Origin: an uncultured Actinomyces sp.
Lineage (GTDB): Bacteria; Actinomycetota; Actinomycetes; Actinomycetales; Actinomycetaceae
Length of the DNA: 64,000 bases
Assembly: GCA_938041695.1 (NCBI GenBank)
Contig: CALISI010000030.1
Coordinates: 61,715 to 125,714 of the forward strand
Direction: 5' to 3'
Shown: piece by piece, positions 27,597-35,938 of the stretch
How the letters are laid out: every line of letters begins with the position of its first letter
Position numbering within the stretch: the first letter of the stretch is position 1
Program-made: the position numbers and the translations under genes
The notes under the pieces: model-generated
Databases searched by the model: none
What the model saw: the letters and a program-made list of their open reading frames with translations, nothing else
What the model was told of the DNA's origin: nothing

Positions 27597-28241
27597 ATGG
27601 ACATCACCGTCGTCGCACGTAATGCCGAGATTCACCCGAATTTCCGGGCTTACGTGGAGGAGAAGGTTTCGAAGATCACTCAGTTCTACCCCCGCGCTCA
27701 GCGCGTCGACGTGGAGCTGACTCACGAACGTAACCCCCGCCAGGCCGACACTGCCGAGCGCATCGAGCTGACCGTTTACGGTAAAGGCCCGATCATCCGC
27801 GCTGAGGCTCAGTCCGCCGATCGCTACGCGGCCGTCGACATCGCCGCCGGCAAGCTCTACGAGCGCCTGCGCCGCCTGCGCGATCGCGTGAAGGACCACC
27901 GCCGCAGGTACCCGCGTGACCTGGTCGAAGCCGAAATCCTCGAAGCTCCCGTCGTCGAAGAGGTCGCCGTCGTCGAACCCGAGGCTCCCAAGCCGCTGCG
28001 CAGCGCCGAGGATCTGAAGGTCGGAGAGGCCCGCGAGGAGCAGTGGGGTGATACCCCGATCATTGTCCGTCAGAAGGTGCATGAGGCCCCGCCGATGAGC
28101 GTGGATGAGGCCTTGGACCAGATGATGATGGTCGGTCACCCCTTCTTCCTCTTCGTCGATAAGGAGACGAACCAGCCGTGCGTCGTCTACCACCGTCACG
28201 GGTGGACGTATGGTGTGCTTCGTTTGAACACGACAATCTGA
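27597..28241 (+). CDS. hpf: Long ribosome hibernation promoting factor
   Basis: The 214-residue protein has an N-terminal HPF/RaiA domain (MDITVVARNAEIHPNFRAYV, then K-V-S-K-I, ERIELTVYGKGPIIRAEAQS). A charged linker follows, and the C-terminal dimerisation domain (IIVRQKVHEAPPMSVDEALD, VGHPFFLFVDKETNQP). Long HPF alone drives 100S ribosome dimers in stationary phase. The ATG at 27597 follows GGAGG by 7 nt. The open frame reaches upstream to 27498 but that part lacks family similarity. It precedes secA, as in other actinobacteria, and ends at a strong terminator. Confidence 0.95.
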   Translation: MDITVVARNAEIHPNFRAYVEEKVSKITQFYPRAQRVDVELTHERNPRQADTAERIELTVYGKGPIIRAEAQSADRYAAVDIAAGKLYERLRRLRDRVKDHRRRYPRDLVEAEILEAPVVEEVAVVEPEAPKPLRSAEDLKVGEAREEQWGDTPIIVRQKVHEAPPMSVDEALDQMMMVGHPFFLFVDKETNQPCVVYHRHGWTYGVLRLNTTI

Positions 28242-28256
28242 CGGTTGAAGGACCGT

Positions 28257-28293
28257 GGGGCGCCCCGGGCACGAGGCCCGGGGCGCCCCTGTG
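28257..28293 (+). terminator. Terminator of hpf
   Basis: A perfect 14-bp GC-rich inverted repeat (28257-28270 and 28276-28289) with loop ACGAG lies 15 nt past the hpf stop. The T run is short. Confidence 0.8.
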
Positions 28294-28349
28294 TGCGCTG
28301 TCAGCGTTAAATACGTCCATGTTCGCGCGGGCGTTTCCACTTTGGGCGG

Positions 28350-28365
28350 TTAGTTCGTAAACTAA
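28350..28365 (+). promoter_or_regulatory. Palindrome over the secA promoter region
   Basis: TTAGTT-cgta-AACTAA is a perfect 6+6 palindrome, and its right part contains TAAACT (28358-28363), a plausible -10. It lies 60 nt before the secA start and could be an operator. Confidence 0.45.
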
Positions 28366-28424
28366 TGGATGGATTTGACTGTCCGCTCTACAAGGGGGCG
28401 GGCGAGGAACGTCAGGAGCTATTC

Positions 28425-31280
28425 GTGTCGATTATTGACAAGATCCTTCGCGCTGGCGAAGGGCGTATGCTGCGCAAGCTGGATCGGCTTGCGTCGCAGG
28501 TTGATGCCTTGCAGGAGGATTTTGAGGCTCTGACCGACGAGGAGCTGCAGGCCAAGACTCAGGAGTTCAAGGATCGCCTCGAAGAGGGCGAGACCCTGGA
28601 TGACATCCTGGTGGAGGCGTTTGCGACGGTGCGTGAGGCCTCGTGGCGAATCCTGCGTATGCGTCCCTTCCACGTGCAGGTCATGGGTGGTATTGCCCTG
28701 CACCAGGGCAAGATCGCGGAAATGAAGACCGGTGAAGGTAAGACCCTGGTCGCCACGATGCCCTCATACCTGCGCGCGCTGACCGGCAAGGGCGTGCACG
28801 TCGTGACGGTCAACGACTACCTGGCGAAGTACCAGTCGGACCTGATGAGCCGCGTGTACAACTTCCTGGGCATGACGTGCGGTTGTATCCTCGTGGGTCA
28901 GACGCCGGCCGAGCGCCGCGAGATGTACGCCTGCGACATCACCTACGGCACGAACAACGAGTTCGGCTTCGACTACCTGCGTGACAACATGGCGCAGGTG
29001 CCCGAGGACATGGTTCAGCGTGGCCACGCTTTCGTCATCGTCGACGAGGTTGACTCGATCCTTATTGACGAGGCCCGTACCCCTCTGATCATTTCGGGCC
29101 CCGCGGACGGCGATCTGAACCGCTGGTACGTGGAGTTCGCCCGCATCGCACGCCTGCTCGAGCGCGACGAGGACTACGAGGTCGACGAAAAGAAGAAGAC
29201 CGTCGGCATCCTGGAGCCGGGCATCGACAAGGTCGAGGATCAGCTGGGCGTGGAGAACCTCTACGAGGCCGCGAACACCCCGCTGATCGGCTTCCTCAAC
29301 AACGCGATCCGCGCCAAGGAGCTGTTCTTCAAGGACCGCGACTACATCGTGGATGGCGGCGAGGTCCTCATCGTCGACGAGCACACGGGCCGCGTCCTGC
29401 CGGGCCGCCGTTACAACGACGGCATGCACCAGGCGATCGAGGCCAAGGAAGGCGTGGAGATCAAGGCCGAGAACCAGACGCTGGCCACGATCACGCTGCA
29501 GAACTACTTCCGTCTCTACCCCGAGGGTTCGCGTTCGGGCATGACGGGTACGGCCGAGACCGAGGCCGCCGAGTTCGCGTCGACCTACAAGATCGACGTC
29601 ATCCCGATCCCCACGAACAAGCCGATGATTCGCAAGGACCAGCCCGACCTCGTCTATCCGACGGAGAAGGGCAAGCTGAACGCGATTATCGAGGACGTCG
29701 TCGAGCGCCATGAGGCCGGCCAGCCCGTCCTCATCGGTACCGCCTCGGTCGAAAAGTCCGAGTTGCTCTCCCAGATGCTCAAGAAGAAGCACATCCCGCA
29801 CCAGGTGCTCAACGCCAAGCAGCACGCCCGCGAAGCCGCCATCGTCGCGATGGCCGGTCGCAAGGGTGCGGTCACGGTCGCCACGAACATGGCCGGCCGT
29901 GGTACCGACATCATGCTGGGTGGTAACTCGGAGTTCCTCGCGCAGGCGAACCTGGCCGCCGAGGGCCTCGATCCGAAGGAGAACCCGGAGGAGTATCGCG
30001 AGGCGTGGCCCAAGGCCCTCGAGGCCGCGGAAGCCGCCGTTGAGGCTGAGCGCGAGGAAGTACGCGAGCTGGGCGGCCTCTACGTGCTCGGTTCGGAGCG
30101 CCACGAGTCGCGTCGTATCGACAACCAGCTGCGCGGACGTTCCGGCCGTCAGGGTGACCCGGGCGAGTCCCGCTTCTATCTGTCGATGGAAGACGACCTG
30201 ATGCGCCTGTTCAACTCGGGCATGGCTCAGCGCATCATGGCCTCGGGTGCCTACCCGGAGGATATGCCGCTGGAAAACCGCATGGTGTCGCGCTCTATCG
30301 CGTCGGCCCAGCATCAGGTGGAGGCCCGCAACTTCGAGATCCGTAAGAACGTCCTGAAGTACGACGACGTCATGACGGGTCAGCGCGAGACCATTTATGG
30401 TGAGCGCCGCAAGGTACTCGAGGGCGAGGACATGGGCCCGCAGCTGCGCGCCTTCATGGAGTCCCTCGTGACTGGCCTGGTCGACGAGGCGATCGCCGAC
30501 AAGGCCGTGGATGAGTGGGATCTGCCCTCGCTGTGGGAGAACCTGCGCGGCTACTACCCGCCGTCGGTCACGATCGACGAGGTCCTGGAGGAGCACGGCG
30601 GCGCCGCGTCCCTCATTCGCGATGACCTGGTGACCGAGCTGGTCGGCGACATCCACGCCGTCTACGCGGATACCGAGGATCGCTTGAACGCGAACCCGCT
30701 GGCGCAGGCACAGCTGGGCGAGGAGCCCATGCGCACCCTCGAGCGCCGCGTCGTCATCTCCGTGGTGGACCGCCTGTGGCGCGAGCACCTCTACGAGATG
30801 GATTACCTGAAGGAAGGCATTGGCCTGCGCGCCATGGGTCAGCGTGACCCGCTCGTCGAGTACAAGGACGAGGGCGCTCAGATGTTCCAGGCGATGGTCG
30901 AGCGCATCCGCGAGGAGTCCGTCCAGCAGGTGTTCTCCTACGCCAAGCAGTTCGCGCGTGCCCTGGCCTCCGCGGAGGAACAGGCTGGCGGCTCGATTGC
31001 TTCCGCATCCGTCGCGTCCGTCGCGTCCGAGTCCGCCCCCGCCTCGCCTGCGGCATCCGAGCCGAGCATCGAAGATGTGGCGGCCGCCGAGTCCGCGTCC
31101 TCCGAGGCCGCGCGCGAGGCCGTGGCTCACGCCCGCTCGGTGATGGGCAATGTGGGTCGGCAGAAGGCCCCATCGCGCGTGAACTACAGCTCCGCCGAAG
31201 GCATCGAGTCGGGTGCGCCGTCGTCCGGCGGTAACCGCGCCGAGCGTCGCGCGGCCGCTAAGAAGCGTCGCCGACGCTGA
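28425..31280 (+). CDS. secA: Preprotein translocase ATPase SecA
   Basis: SecA drives unfolded secretory proteins through SecYEG. The 951-residue protein has Walker A MKTGEGKT ending near residue 107, Walker [19 protein letters not shown], the motif [14 protein letters not shown], and [15 protein letters not shown]. The helical wing and scaffold regions follow. The C-terminal linker is Ala/Ser/Glu-rich and ends in a basic stretch ([15 protein letters not shown]) with no Cys-rich zinc motif, as in many actinobacterial SecA1 proteins. The GTG at 28425 has GGAG eight nt upstream and gives the classical start [13 protein letters not shown]. An open frame from 28365 adds 20 non-conserved residues. 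Confidence 0.97.
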   Translation: MSIIDKILRAGEGRMLRKLDRLASQVDALQEDFEALTDEELQAKTQEFKDRLEEGETLDDILVEAFATVREASWRILRMRPFHVQVMGGIALHQGKIAEMKTGEGKTLVATMPSYLRALTGKGVHVVTVNDYLAKYQSDLMSRVYNFLGMTCGCILVGQTPAERREMYACDITYGTNNEFGFDYLRDNMAQVPEDMVQRGHAFVIVDEVDSILIDEARTPLIISGPADGDLNRWYVEFARIARLLERDEDYEVDEKKKTVGILEPGIDKVEDQLGVENLYEAANTPLIGFLNNAIRAKELFFKDRDYIVDGGEVLIVDEHTGRVLPGRRYNDGMHQAIEAKEGVEIKAENQTLATITLQNYFRLYPEGSRSGMTGTAETEAAEFASTYKIDVIPIPTNKPMIRKDQPDLVYPTEKGKLNAIIEDVVERHEAGQPVLIGTASVEKSELLSQMLKKKHIPHQVLNAKQHAREAAIVAMAGRKGAVTVATNMAGRGTDIMLGGNSEFLAQANLAAEGLDPKENPEEYREAWPKALEAAEAAVEAEREEVRELGGLYVLGSERHESRRIDNQLRGRSGRQGDPGESRFYLSMEDDLMRLFNSGMAQRIMASGAYPEDMPLENRMVSRSIASAQHQVEARNFEIRKNVLKYDDVMTGQRETIYGERRKVLEGEDMGPQLRAFMESLVTGLVDEAIADKAVDEWDLPSLWENLRGYYPPSVTIDEVLEEHGGAASLIRDDLVTELVGDIHAVYADTEDRLNANPLAQAQLGEEPMRTLERRVVISVVDRLWREHLYEMDYLKEGIGLRAMGQRDPLVEYKDEGAQMFQAMVERIREESVQQVFSYAKQFARALASAEEQAGGSIASASVASVASESAPASPAASEPSIEDVAAAESASSEAAREAVAHARSVMGNVGRQKAPSRVNYSSAEGIESGAPSSGGNRAERRAAAKKRRRR

Positions 31281-31292
31281 TCGCTAGCTGAT

Positions 31293-31345
31293 ACGGGTGA
31301 GGGGTTCTTTCGGAGGGGTTCTTTCGGGAGCCTCTCACCCGTTTG
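31293..31345 (+). terminator. Terminator of secA
   Basis: Arms ACGGGTGAG (31293-31301) and CTCACCCGT (31334-31342) enclose two direct copies of GGGGTTCTTTCGG. It separates secA from the convergent DUF6459 gene. Confidence 0.75.
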
Positions 31346-31375
31346 TGCTACCCGTGGGCGGGCCTCGTTGGTGGG

Positions 31376-31867
31376 TTAGGCGAGCTCCAGCGCCGTCATC
31401 ATCCAGCGTCCGTGGTACTCCTCCAGGCGCAGGGCGAGAGCGTACGTGCGGGCGGCGGTAGCAATAATGACGGCCGCCTCGGTGGTGACCGCGTCGATCG
31501 GACAGGTGCGCACGTGGACGGGACGTGTGCCGCGTGCGCAGGGGGACAGGTGCACGGATGCCAGCGCCCCATAGAGCTCGGGCAGGAGCCAGCGTCGCAG
31601 CTGCGGTGCCTGGCGTGCTCCCGTGACGACTTCGACGACCGCGCGCGCGAGTGTTGCAGCCCACTGGTCGGGATCGGGAAGGGCGTGCGGTCCTGGGTGA
31701 AGGGTGTTCGCGGATGCGCCGGAGGGGGAAGTGCCGTGGGGGAGTGCCTCGTCCCGACTCCAGCGGAAGGGGGCTGGCTGGAGTGGGCGGGAGGGCGTCG
31801 GCCTCGTGCTCACGCGACGCCGGGGTGTTTCGGCCGTACGAGGCCGTGGTGCGATTTGCGTGCTCAT
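31376..31867 (-). CDS. Rv3235/DUF6459 family protein
   Basis: The 163-residue protein has a basic, Pro-rich N-terminus. A conserved C-terminal domain follows, with DPDQWAATLARAVVEVVTGA, RQAPQLRRWLLPELYGAL, and the closing LRLEEYHGRWMMTALELA. This pattern fits the Rv3235-like family found next to secA in actinobacteria. The ATG at 31867 overlaps the stop of the upstream LysM gene by 4 nt, so they are coupled. The function is unknown; the protein appears cytoplasmic. Confidence 0.78.
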   Translation of the reverse strand: MSTQIAPRPRTAETPRRRVSTRPTPSRPLQPAPFRWSRDEALPHGTSPSGASANTLHPGPHALPDPDQWAATLARAVVEVVTGARQAPQLRRWLLPELYGALASVHLSPCARGTRPVHVRTCPIDAVTTEAAVIIATAARTYALALRLEEYHGRWMMTALELA

Positions 31868-32583
31868 GGTAGGTCCTGGGGAAGGGTGAGTTTCTGTCCG
31901 GGATGAATAAGGTTCGGATCCGGGAGAGTGTCCGCGTTCGCCTCGTAGATCGCGCGCCACGCCGCGTCGATGGATGCGTCGTCCGCGTCTGGGTGCAGGG
32001 ATGCGGCAATCGACCAGAGGGAATCGCCGGGGGTGACCGTGATCGAGTCAGGCATGTGGGGCGTGGGTGGGGGAGGCGCGTCCTGCGCGGGTGCGGGTGT
32101 CGTCAAGCCAGCCGGATCCATCTGCGTTGGTTCCTGTGTGGCGCGTGGGCTATCCGCCCACGTGAGCGAGATCCCTGGGACGGTGAGGTCCTGCGGCGTC
32201 GCATGTGTCGCAGCCACCGGAGCGCCAGTCACCAGCGCAGAGCCGATGAGCGCTCCGGCACCGGCACGGGCGAGCAAGGTTCGCGAGAGCCTGGTGCCGT
32301 AGCGTGCGACCACCGCGCGTGCGATGCGGCGCACAATGGGAGGGGTAGCGCGCAGGAGGGCAAGGTGGGCGCATGCGGAGCTGAGAAGGTTCCACGACAG
32401 CAGGAGGAGTGCGGCCACCCCCAGCGCCCACACGATGAGCGTTTCGGGGTGCTCCGCGTCAATGGGCGGTGCGAGCCTGGTCAGGTACAGGGCGTCGAGG
32501 ACGGTCAGCGGCGCGCCAACCAACCAGAGGAAAGCGTCAGACAGGTGTTCCTGCCCATGGGGAGTACGTGAATCATCAGTCAT
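31864..32583 (-). CDS. Membrane protein with C-terminal LysM domain
   Basis: The 239-residue protein has two membrane helices (LIVWALGVAALLLLSWNLL, and a second around GAGALIGSALVTGAPVAA). A Pro/Thr-rich linker follows. A C-terminal LysM-like domain (DSITVTPGDSLWSIAASLHP to NLIHPGQKLTLP) would bind peptidoglycan outside the cell. The ATG at 32583 is chosen because the extra 43 codons upstream are AT-rich and unconserved. It is coupled to the DUF6459 gene. The pair is often seen beside secA. Its partner and role are not known. Confidence 0.75.
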   Translation of the reverse strand: MTDDSRTPHGQEHLSDAFLWLVGAPLTVLDALYLTRLAPPIDAEHPETLIVWALGVAALLLLSWNLLSSACAHLALLRATPPIVRRIARAVVARYGTRLSRTLLARAGAGALIGSALVTGAPVAATHATPQDLTVPGISLTWADSPRATQEPTQMDPAGLTTPAPAQDAPPPPTPHMPDSITVTPGDSLWSIAASLHPDADDASIDAAWRAIYEANADTLPDPNLIHPGQKLTLPQDLP

Positions 32584-32721
32584 GGTGAACTCTTCATCGA
32601 GTGAGATGGATTCGATGCGAATAATTATCTGCTTCGTATCGGTTGATGTCAATACGTTTATGAAAATGAAATAAAAGTATGATGTGCAGCGCTTTCTTTG
32701 TGGGTGTGGCATCGTTGGGGC

Positions 32722-33288
32722 ATGGATATGTCAGCATTCATGGCCGAGCTGGAGGCGCGCTTCGACGAGGAACGCGAGCGTGATCTGGAAGAGCTTATCG
32801 ATGAGCTGACGGACGCCGAGCGCGCGTCCGTCACCCTCTCGGCTCGACTTGCTGGCGCGGTGGGCATCGTTACCCTCGCGCTGCGCGGCGGGCACGTGGT
32901 GTCGGGACAGGTTCTTGACTCGACTCGCACGTGGGTGCTCCTGCGTGGCGAAGGTGGCGATAGTCTCGTCATGCTGTCTGCCGTCGTCGGCGCCTGGCCG
33001 CTCGGACGAAGCGTCGCGCGCGAGTCGTCGATCAGGGGTGGGGTCGGCGTGGGACACGTTTTGCGCGAGCTGAGTGCGCGCGGTGTCGGCGTCGCCATCG
33101 AATCCGATGGAGGGGGCCACAGGGGGATCATCGACGCGGTCTATGCGGACCACGTCGATGTCGCCCTCAGTGGAACGGCCATCAGCTATGACGGCCGGGA
33201 TGAGCAGGAAGAAATGGTCGTCTCGCTAGCGCTTGCGGGGCTTCGTCGACTCCGCGTGCTCGGCCAGCGATGGTCGACCGATTACTGA
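32722..33288 (+). CDS. Conserved actinobacterial hypothetical protein
   Basis: The function is not recognised. The 188-residue product starts with an acidic helix (MAELEARFDEERERDLEELI) and then a predicted beta-rich part with small barrel-like repeats (VTLALRGGHVVSGQVLDSTR, TWVLLRGEGGDSLVML, H-R-G-I-I-D-A-V). There is no signal peptide or membrane helix. The ATG at 32722 follows a CATCGT hexamer by 6 nt. Its last 7 nt overlap the end of the convergent HTH gene, so transcription through this site is opposed. Confidence 0.6.
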   Translation: MDMSAFMAELEARFDEERERDLEELIDELTDAERASVTLSARLAGAVGIVTLALRGGHVVSGQVLDSTRTWVLLRGEGGDSLVMLSAVVGAWPLGRSVARESSIRGGVGVGHVLRELSARGVGVAIESDGGGHRGIIDAVYADHVDVALSGTAISYDGRDEQEEMVVSLALAGLRRLRVLGQRWSTDY

Positions 33289-33494
33289 GCGTTTTCCGCC
33301 TTCTGACGCTCGCGAGTCGCGACGTATTGGTCCTGGATGAACTGCTCCAGGACCGATTCTTCGATCCTCCATACGTGCTTGCCGCCGACCTGGATGGCCG
33401 GGAGTTCGCCGGAGGAAACGAGGGCGCGGGTGGCTGACATCGTGAGATTCAGGGTCTCGGCGACGTCAGCGAGAGTGAGGAATCGTGTTGCCAT
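33282..33494 (-). CDS. Small helix-turn-helix (excisionase-like) DNA-binding protein
   Basis: The 70-residue protein is almost entirely one MerR/Xis-type winged helix-turn-helix (RFLTLADVAETLNLTMSATR, ALVSSGELPAIQVGGKHVWR) with a charged tail. Proteins of this size act as chromosomal regulators in actinobacteria or as excisionases in mobile elements. No integrase or attachment site is nearby, so a chromosomal role is more likely. The ATG at 33494 is 6 nt after TAACAT (33506-33501, minus strand). The SAF gene diverges from it. Confidence 0.8.
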   Translation of the reverse strand: MATRFLTLADVAETLNLTMSATRALVSSGELPAIQVGGKHVWRIEESVLEQFIQDQYVATRERQKAENAQ

Positions 33495-33500
33495 GGCAAC

Positions 33501-33506
33501 ATGTTA
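33501..33506 (-). promoter_or_regulatory. -10 element, leaderless HTH gene
   Basis: Minus-strand TAACAT ends 6 nt before the ATG at 33494, with no ribosome site between. Confidence 0.5.
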
Positions 33507-33624
33507 TCAGTTGAGATTGCTTCGTCTGATTGGTTTGAGTCGGCAATTTTTTGTCCGACATATGACCGATGTGCTCGGTTGGTTCTGATGGATAGTCGGC
33601 AACCTACCGCTTTTCCGGTCGAAC

Positions 33625-34278
33625 GTGCATCATAGAAGAGTGAAACGCGTCTCAGCTCCAGTGTCGATTCCGGCGCGCGCCCCCGGCAAGATAGACCGCC
33701 GATTCATTATCGGAGTGGTCCTCGTCATCGCGTCCGTGATCGCTTTCAGTGTCCTCAGCGGCTTCCTCCGGGGAGGATCCCGTGTCTACGCCGTGACAAG
33801 TACGATTGCGCCCGGTGAAGCCATCACGGCCGAGAATGTGCGAGAAATCGACCTCCGCGTGGATGGTTCCGTCTATGCGCCCACGTCCGAGGCGCCCATG
33901 GGATCCATTGCGACGCGCCAGCTCGTGCCCGGTCAGATCATCATGCGCTCCGATATCGCGCAGACCGAATCGGAGGGGACGGACCAGACGGTGCGTCTCG
34001 CGGTGACCGTGACAACCGGCCTGCCCGACGGGGTGGCCGACGGTACCAGGATCCAGCTGTGGACGGTTCCGACACGCACGCAGGCCCAGGGGGCGGAGCA
34101 GGCACACGAAATCGAGGGATCCTTTACGTTCGTGCGCGCGATAGAAGCATCCTCCTCGTCTCAAACGAGGAGGGGAACGCGCATCGAGATCCTGGCGAAC
34201 TCTTCGTCGCTGCCCGTCCTTCTAGCCGCTCAGAGCTCAACGGATGGCCTCGCCGCCGTGCCCGTCGGTGCGCCATGA
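33625..34278 (+). CDS. SAF-domain (CpaB/RcpC-like) membrane protein
   Basis: The 217-residue protein has one N-terminal helix (FIIGVVLVIASVIAFSVLSG, about 29-48). A SAF domain follows (TSTIAPGEAITAENVREIDL, SIATRQLVPGQIIMRSDI), and then a beta-rich C-terminal part. Such proteins are CpaB/RcpC-like pilus-assembly components. It overlaps the CpaE-like ATPase gene by 4 nt, supporting a Flp/Tad-type function. No CpaF ATPase or pilin is in the window, so a complete pilus system is not shown. Starts at GTG 33625 or GTG 33640 are both possible. Confidence 0.72.
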   Translation: MHHRRVKRVSAPVSIPARAPGKIDRRFIIGVVLVIASVIAFSVLSGFLRGGSRVYAVTSTIAPGEAITAENVREIDLRVDGSVYAPTSEAPMGSIATRQLVPGQIIMRSDIAQTESEGTDQTVRLAVTVTTGLPDGVADGTRIQLWTVPTRTQAQGAEQAHEIEGSFTFVRAIEASSSSQTRRGTRIEILANSSSLPVLLAAQSSTDGLAAVPVGAP

Positions 34279-35462
34279 GTACCGTTCACGGGGTGGTTAT
34301 CCTCGCCGAGCAGCGATACGAAGCGCCCCTCATCCAGGCAATACAACGGCATGGAGAGACCCTCGAGATCGTTCGTCGCTGCGCCGATCTCGCTGAGGTC
34401 ATTGCCGCAGGCCGCGCGGGGGTCGCGGACCTGGCAGTCATCGACGGTGCCGACCCCGACCTGACGGCCGAGGCGCTCGACGCGCTGCGCTCGTGCGGCA
34501 TGGCGGTCGTTGCGCTTGGCTCGCATGCGCTCAGGGCTAGGCTTGTCTCCCTCGGCGTCGCGTCGGTCGCAGCTCCCGGCAGCCCCGAACAGGTCGTCAA
34601 TTCGCTGATCGCGGCGACGCGTAACGTTCGTGTCCACGCCTCCATCGCGGATGAGCAACCCCCGCCACCTCCACCGCCCTCGTCTCCGGGCACGGTCACC
34701 GCAGTGTGGGGGACCAGCGGAGCGCCCGGACGCACGACCCTCGCTGCGGGTATCGCGACACTCCTCGCGCGCACTGCGCCGACCCTCCTCGTCGACGCAG
34801 ACACCGCTAACCCGACGATTGCGCACCTTCTCGGTTTGCCCGTTCAGGCCTCGGGCCTGTCCATCTTGGCACGCACCGCCTCGCGTGGGCCGCTCACGCC
34901 CCAGGACGTCCAGTCCGCTGCGGCCGAGCGGTCCGAGGGGTTGCGCGTTATCACCGGCCTGGTCACCGGGCACCGGTGGCGCGAAGTGAGCCGTTCGAGC
35001 ATCGAATCGATCATCGGAGCCCTGCGACTGAGCGCCCGCTACAGCGTCGTCGATATCGCCTCCACGTCCCTCGAAAAATCCAGCCGCGGGGCCAGTAGGG
35101 AAGACGCTGCGCTCGGGGTGCTTGAGCGCGTCGACCGGCTCGTGATCGTCGCGCGCGGGGACATCATCGGCATCAACCGCCTCTCCTTCCTGGCCAGCTG
35201 GTGGGCTGAACACGGCGGCGATTGTCCGATTACCCTCATCGTCAACCGCGTCAGTACGGATGCGATCGGAGCGCGCCCCGTCGCATCCCTGCAGGACGCG
35301 ATCGGCGCCTTCATGCCCGAACAGGTCTTCCACGTTGTCAGCGAAGATGCGGGCGTGCAGCGGGCTGCCCTGCGCGGCAAAGCTTTGGGGGAAAGCGGCA
35401 CGCATTGTAAGGCTTCCGACGAGTTGGAGGCGATTGTCGCGCAGTGGATGCCTACACTGTGA
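34275..35462 (+). CDS. CpaE-like ParA/MinD-family ATPase
   Basis: The 395-residue protein has a degenerate receiver-like N-terminal domain (VVILAEQRYEAPLIQAIQRH to about residue 120). A Pro-rich linker of seven prolines in a row-like stretch follows. Next is a deviant Walker A ATPase domain (VWGTSGAPGRTTLAAGIATL). The Walker A lacks the usual Lys before Thr-Thr (GAPGRTT instead of GGxGKT), and a Lys before it is also missing, so ATP hydrolysis may be weak. CpaE proteins place Tad pili at the pole. The ATG at 34275 overlaps the SAF gene stop. Confidence 0.72.
   Translation: MSTVHGVVILAEQRYEAPLIQAIQRHGETLEIVRRCADLAEVIAAGRAGVADLAVIDGADPDLTAEALDALRSCGMAVVALGSHALRARLVSLGVASVAAPGSPEQVVNSLIAATRNVRVHASIADEQPPPPPPPSSPGTVTAVWGTSGAPGRTTLAAGIATLLARTAPTLLVDADTANPTIAHLLGLPVQASGLSILARTASRGPLTPQDVQSAAAERSEGLRVITGLVTGHRWREVSRSSIESIIGALRLSARYSVVDIASTSLEKSSRGASREDAALGVLERVDRLVIVARGDIIGINRLSFLASWWAEHGGDCPITLIVNRVSTDAIGARPVASLQDAIGAFMPEQVFHVVSEDAGVQRAALRGKALGESGTHCKASDELEAIVAQWMPTL
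35453..35458 (+). promoter_or_regulatory. -10 element inside the CpaE-like gene, leaderless DUF6912 gene
   Basis: TACACT lies in the last codons of the CpaE-like gene and ends 6 nt before the ATG at 35465. Confidence 0.55.
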
Positions 35463-35464
35463 TC

Positions 35465-35935
35465 ATGCGCGTCTACGTTCCCGCCGTCCTGTCTGACCTG
35501 TCCGTTCCGCTGCCGCCCGTGCGCGGCGGTGTTCTGTGCGTGCCTGAGGCCGCCATGAGCGGGGAGGACATTGAGGTTCTCGAGGACGACGCCATGACCG
35601 AGGCGGCGCTGTCCTCCCTCGAGCTGGCGCGCGAGACGGAGGGGGCGGGGCTGGCACGCGTGGTCCTCGCCGTCGACACGCCGACCTCGACGACGCTGAC
35701 TCCCGGCGAGCAGATCGAACCCCACATCTTCGAGGCCGCGGCCTTCGAATACACCTGGTCGGACGTGGCAGCGATCCTCGCGGACCTGCCCGACGCCTCG
35801 CCCGCGGTCCAGGCCGTCCTGGATGCTGACACCCAGGACGACGCCGACGAGGCCGTGGCCGCTCTGTGGGAGTCCTCCCTGGCGTGGTTTGACCGCTCCG
35901 AGCGCCCCGCGGTCCTGGCCCTGCACAAGGGCTGA
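35465..35935 (+). CDS. DUF6912-like protein
   Basis: The 156-residue protein begins MRVYVPAVLSDLSVPLPPVR, the characteristic start of the actinobacterial DUF6912 family (Rv3231c type). The rest is acidic, Ala/Asp/Glu-rich and probably helical, with LARVVLAVDTPTSTT as a beta strand region. It is cytoplasmic and its role is unknown. It begins 2 nt after the CpaE-like stop, but a TACACT hexamer gives it a possible promoter of its own. Its stop is 3 nt from the convergent sbcC stop. Confidence 0.75.
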   Translation: MRVYVPAVLSDLSVPLPPVRGGVLCVPEAAMSGEDIEVLEDDAMTEAALSSLELARETEGAGLARVVLAVDTPTSTTLTPGEQIEPHIFEAAAFEYTWSDVAAILADLPDASPAVQAVLDADTQDDADEAVAALWESSLAWFDRSERPAVLALHKG

Positions 35936-35938
35936 CGC

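Noticed and set aside
28764..31130. 788-codon open frame antisense to secA
   Set aside because: It mirrors the codon pattern of secA and shows no recognisable domain or start signal.
31864..32712. Longer start for the LysM protein at 32712
   Set aside because: The added 43 codons are AT-rich and unlike coding sequence here, and the ATG at 32583 starts the folded part.
33282..33494. Excisionase of an integrated phage or element
   Set aside because: There is no integrase, attachment site or tRNA nearby, and flanking genes are conserved chromosomal ones.
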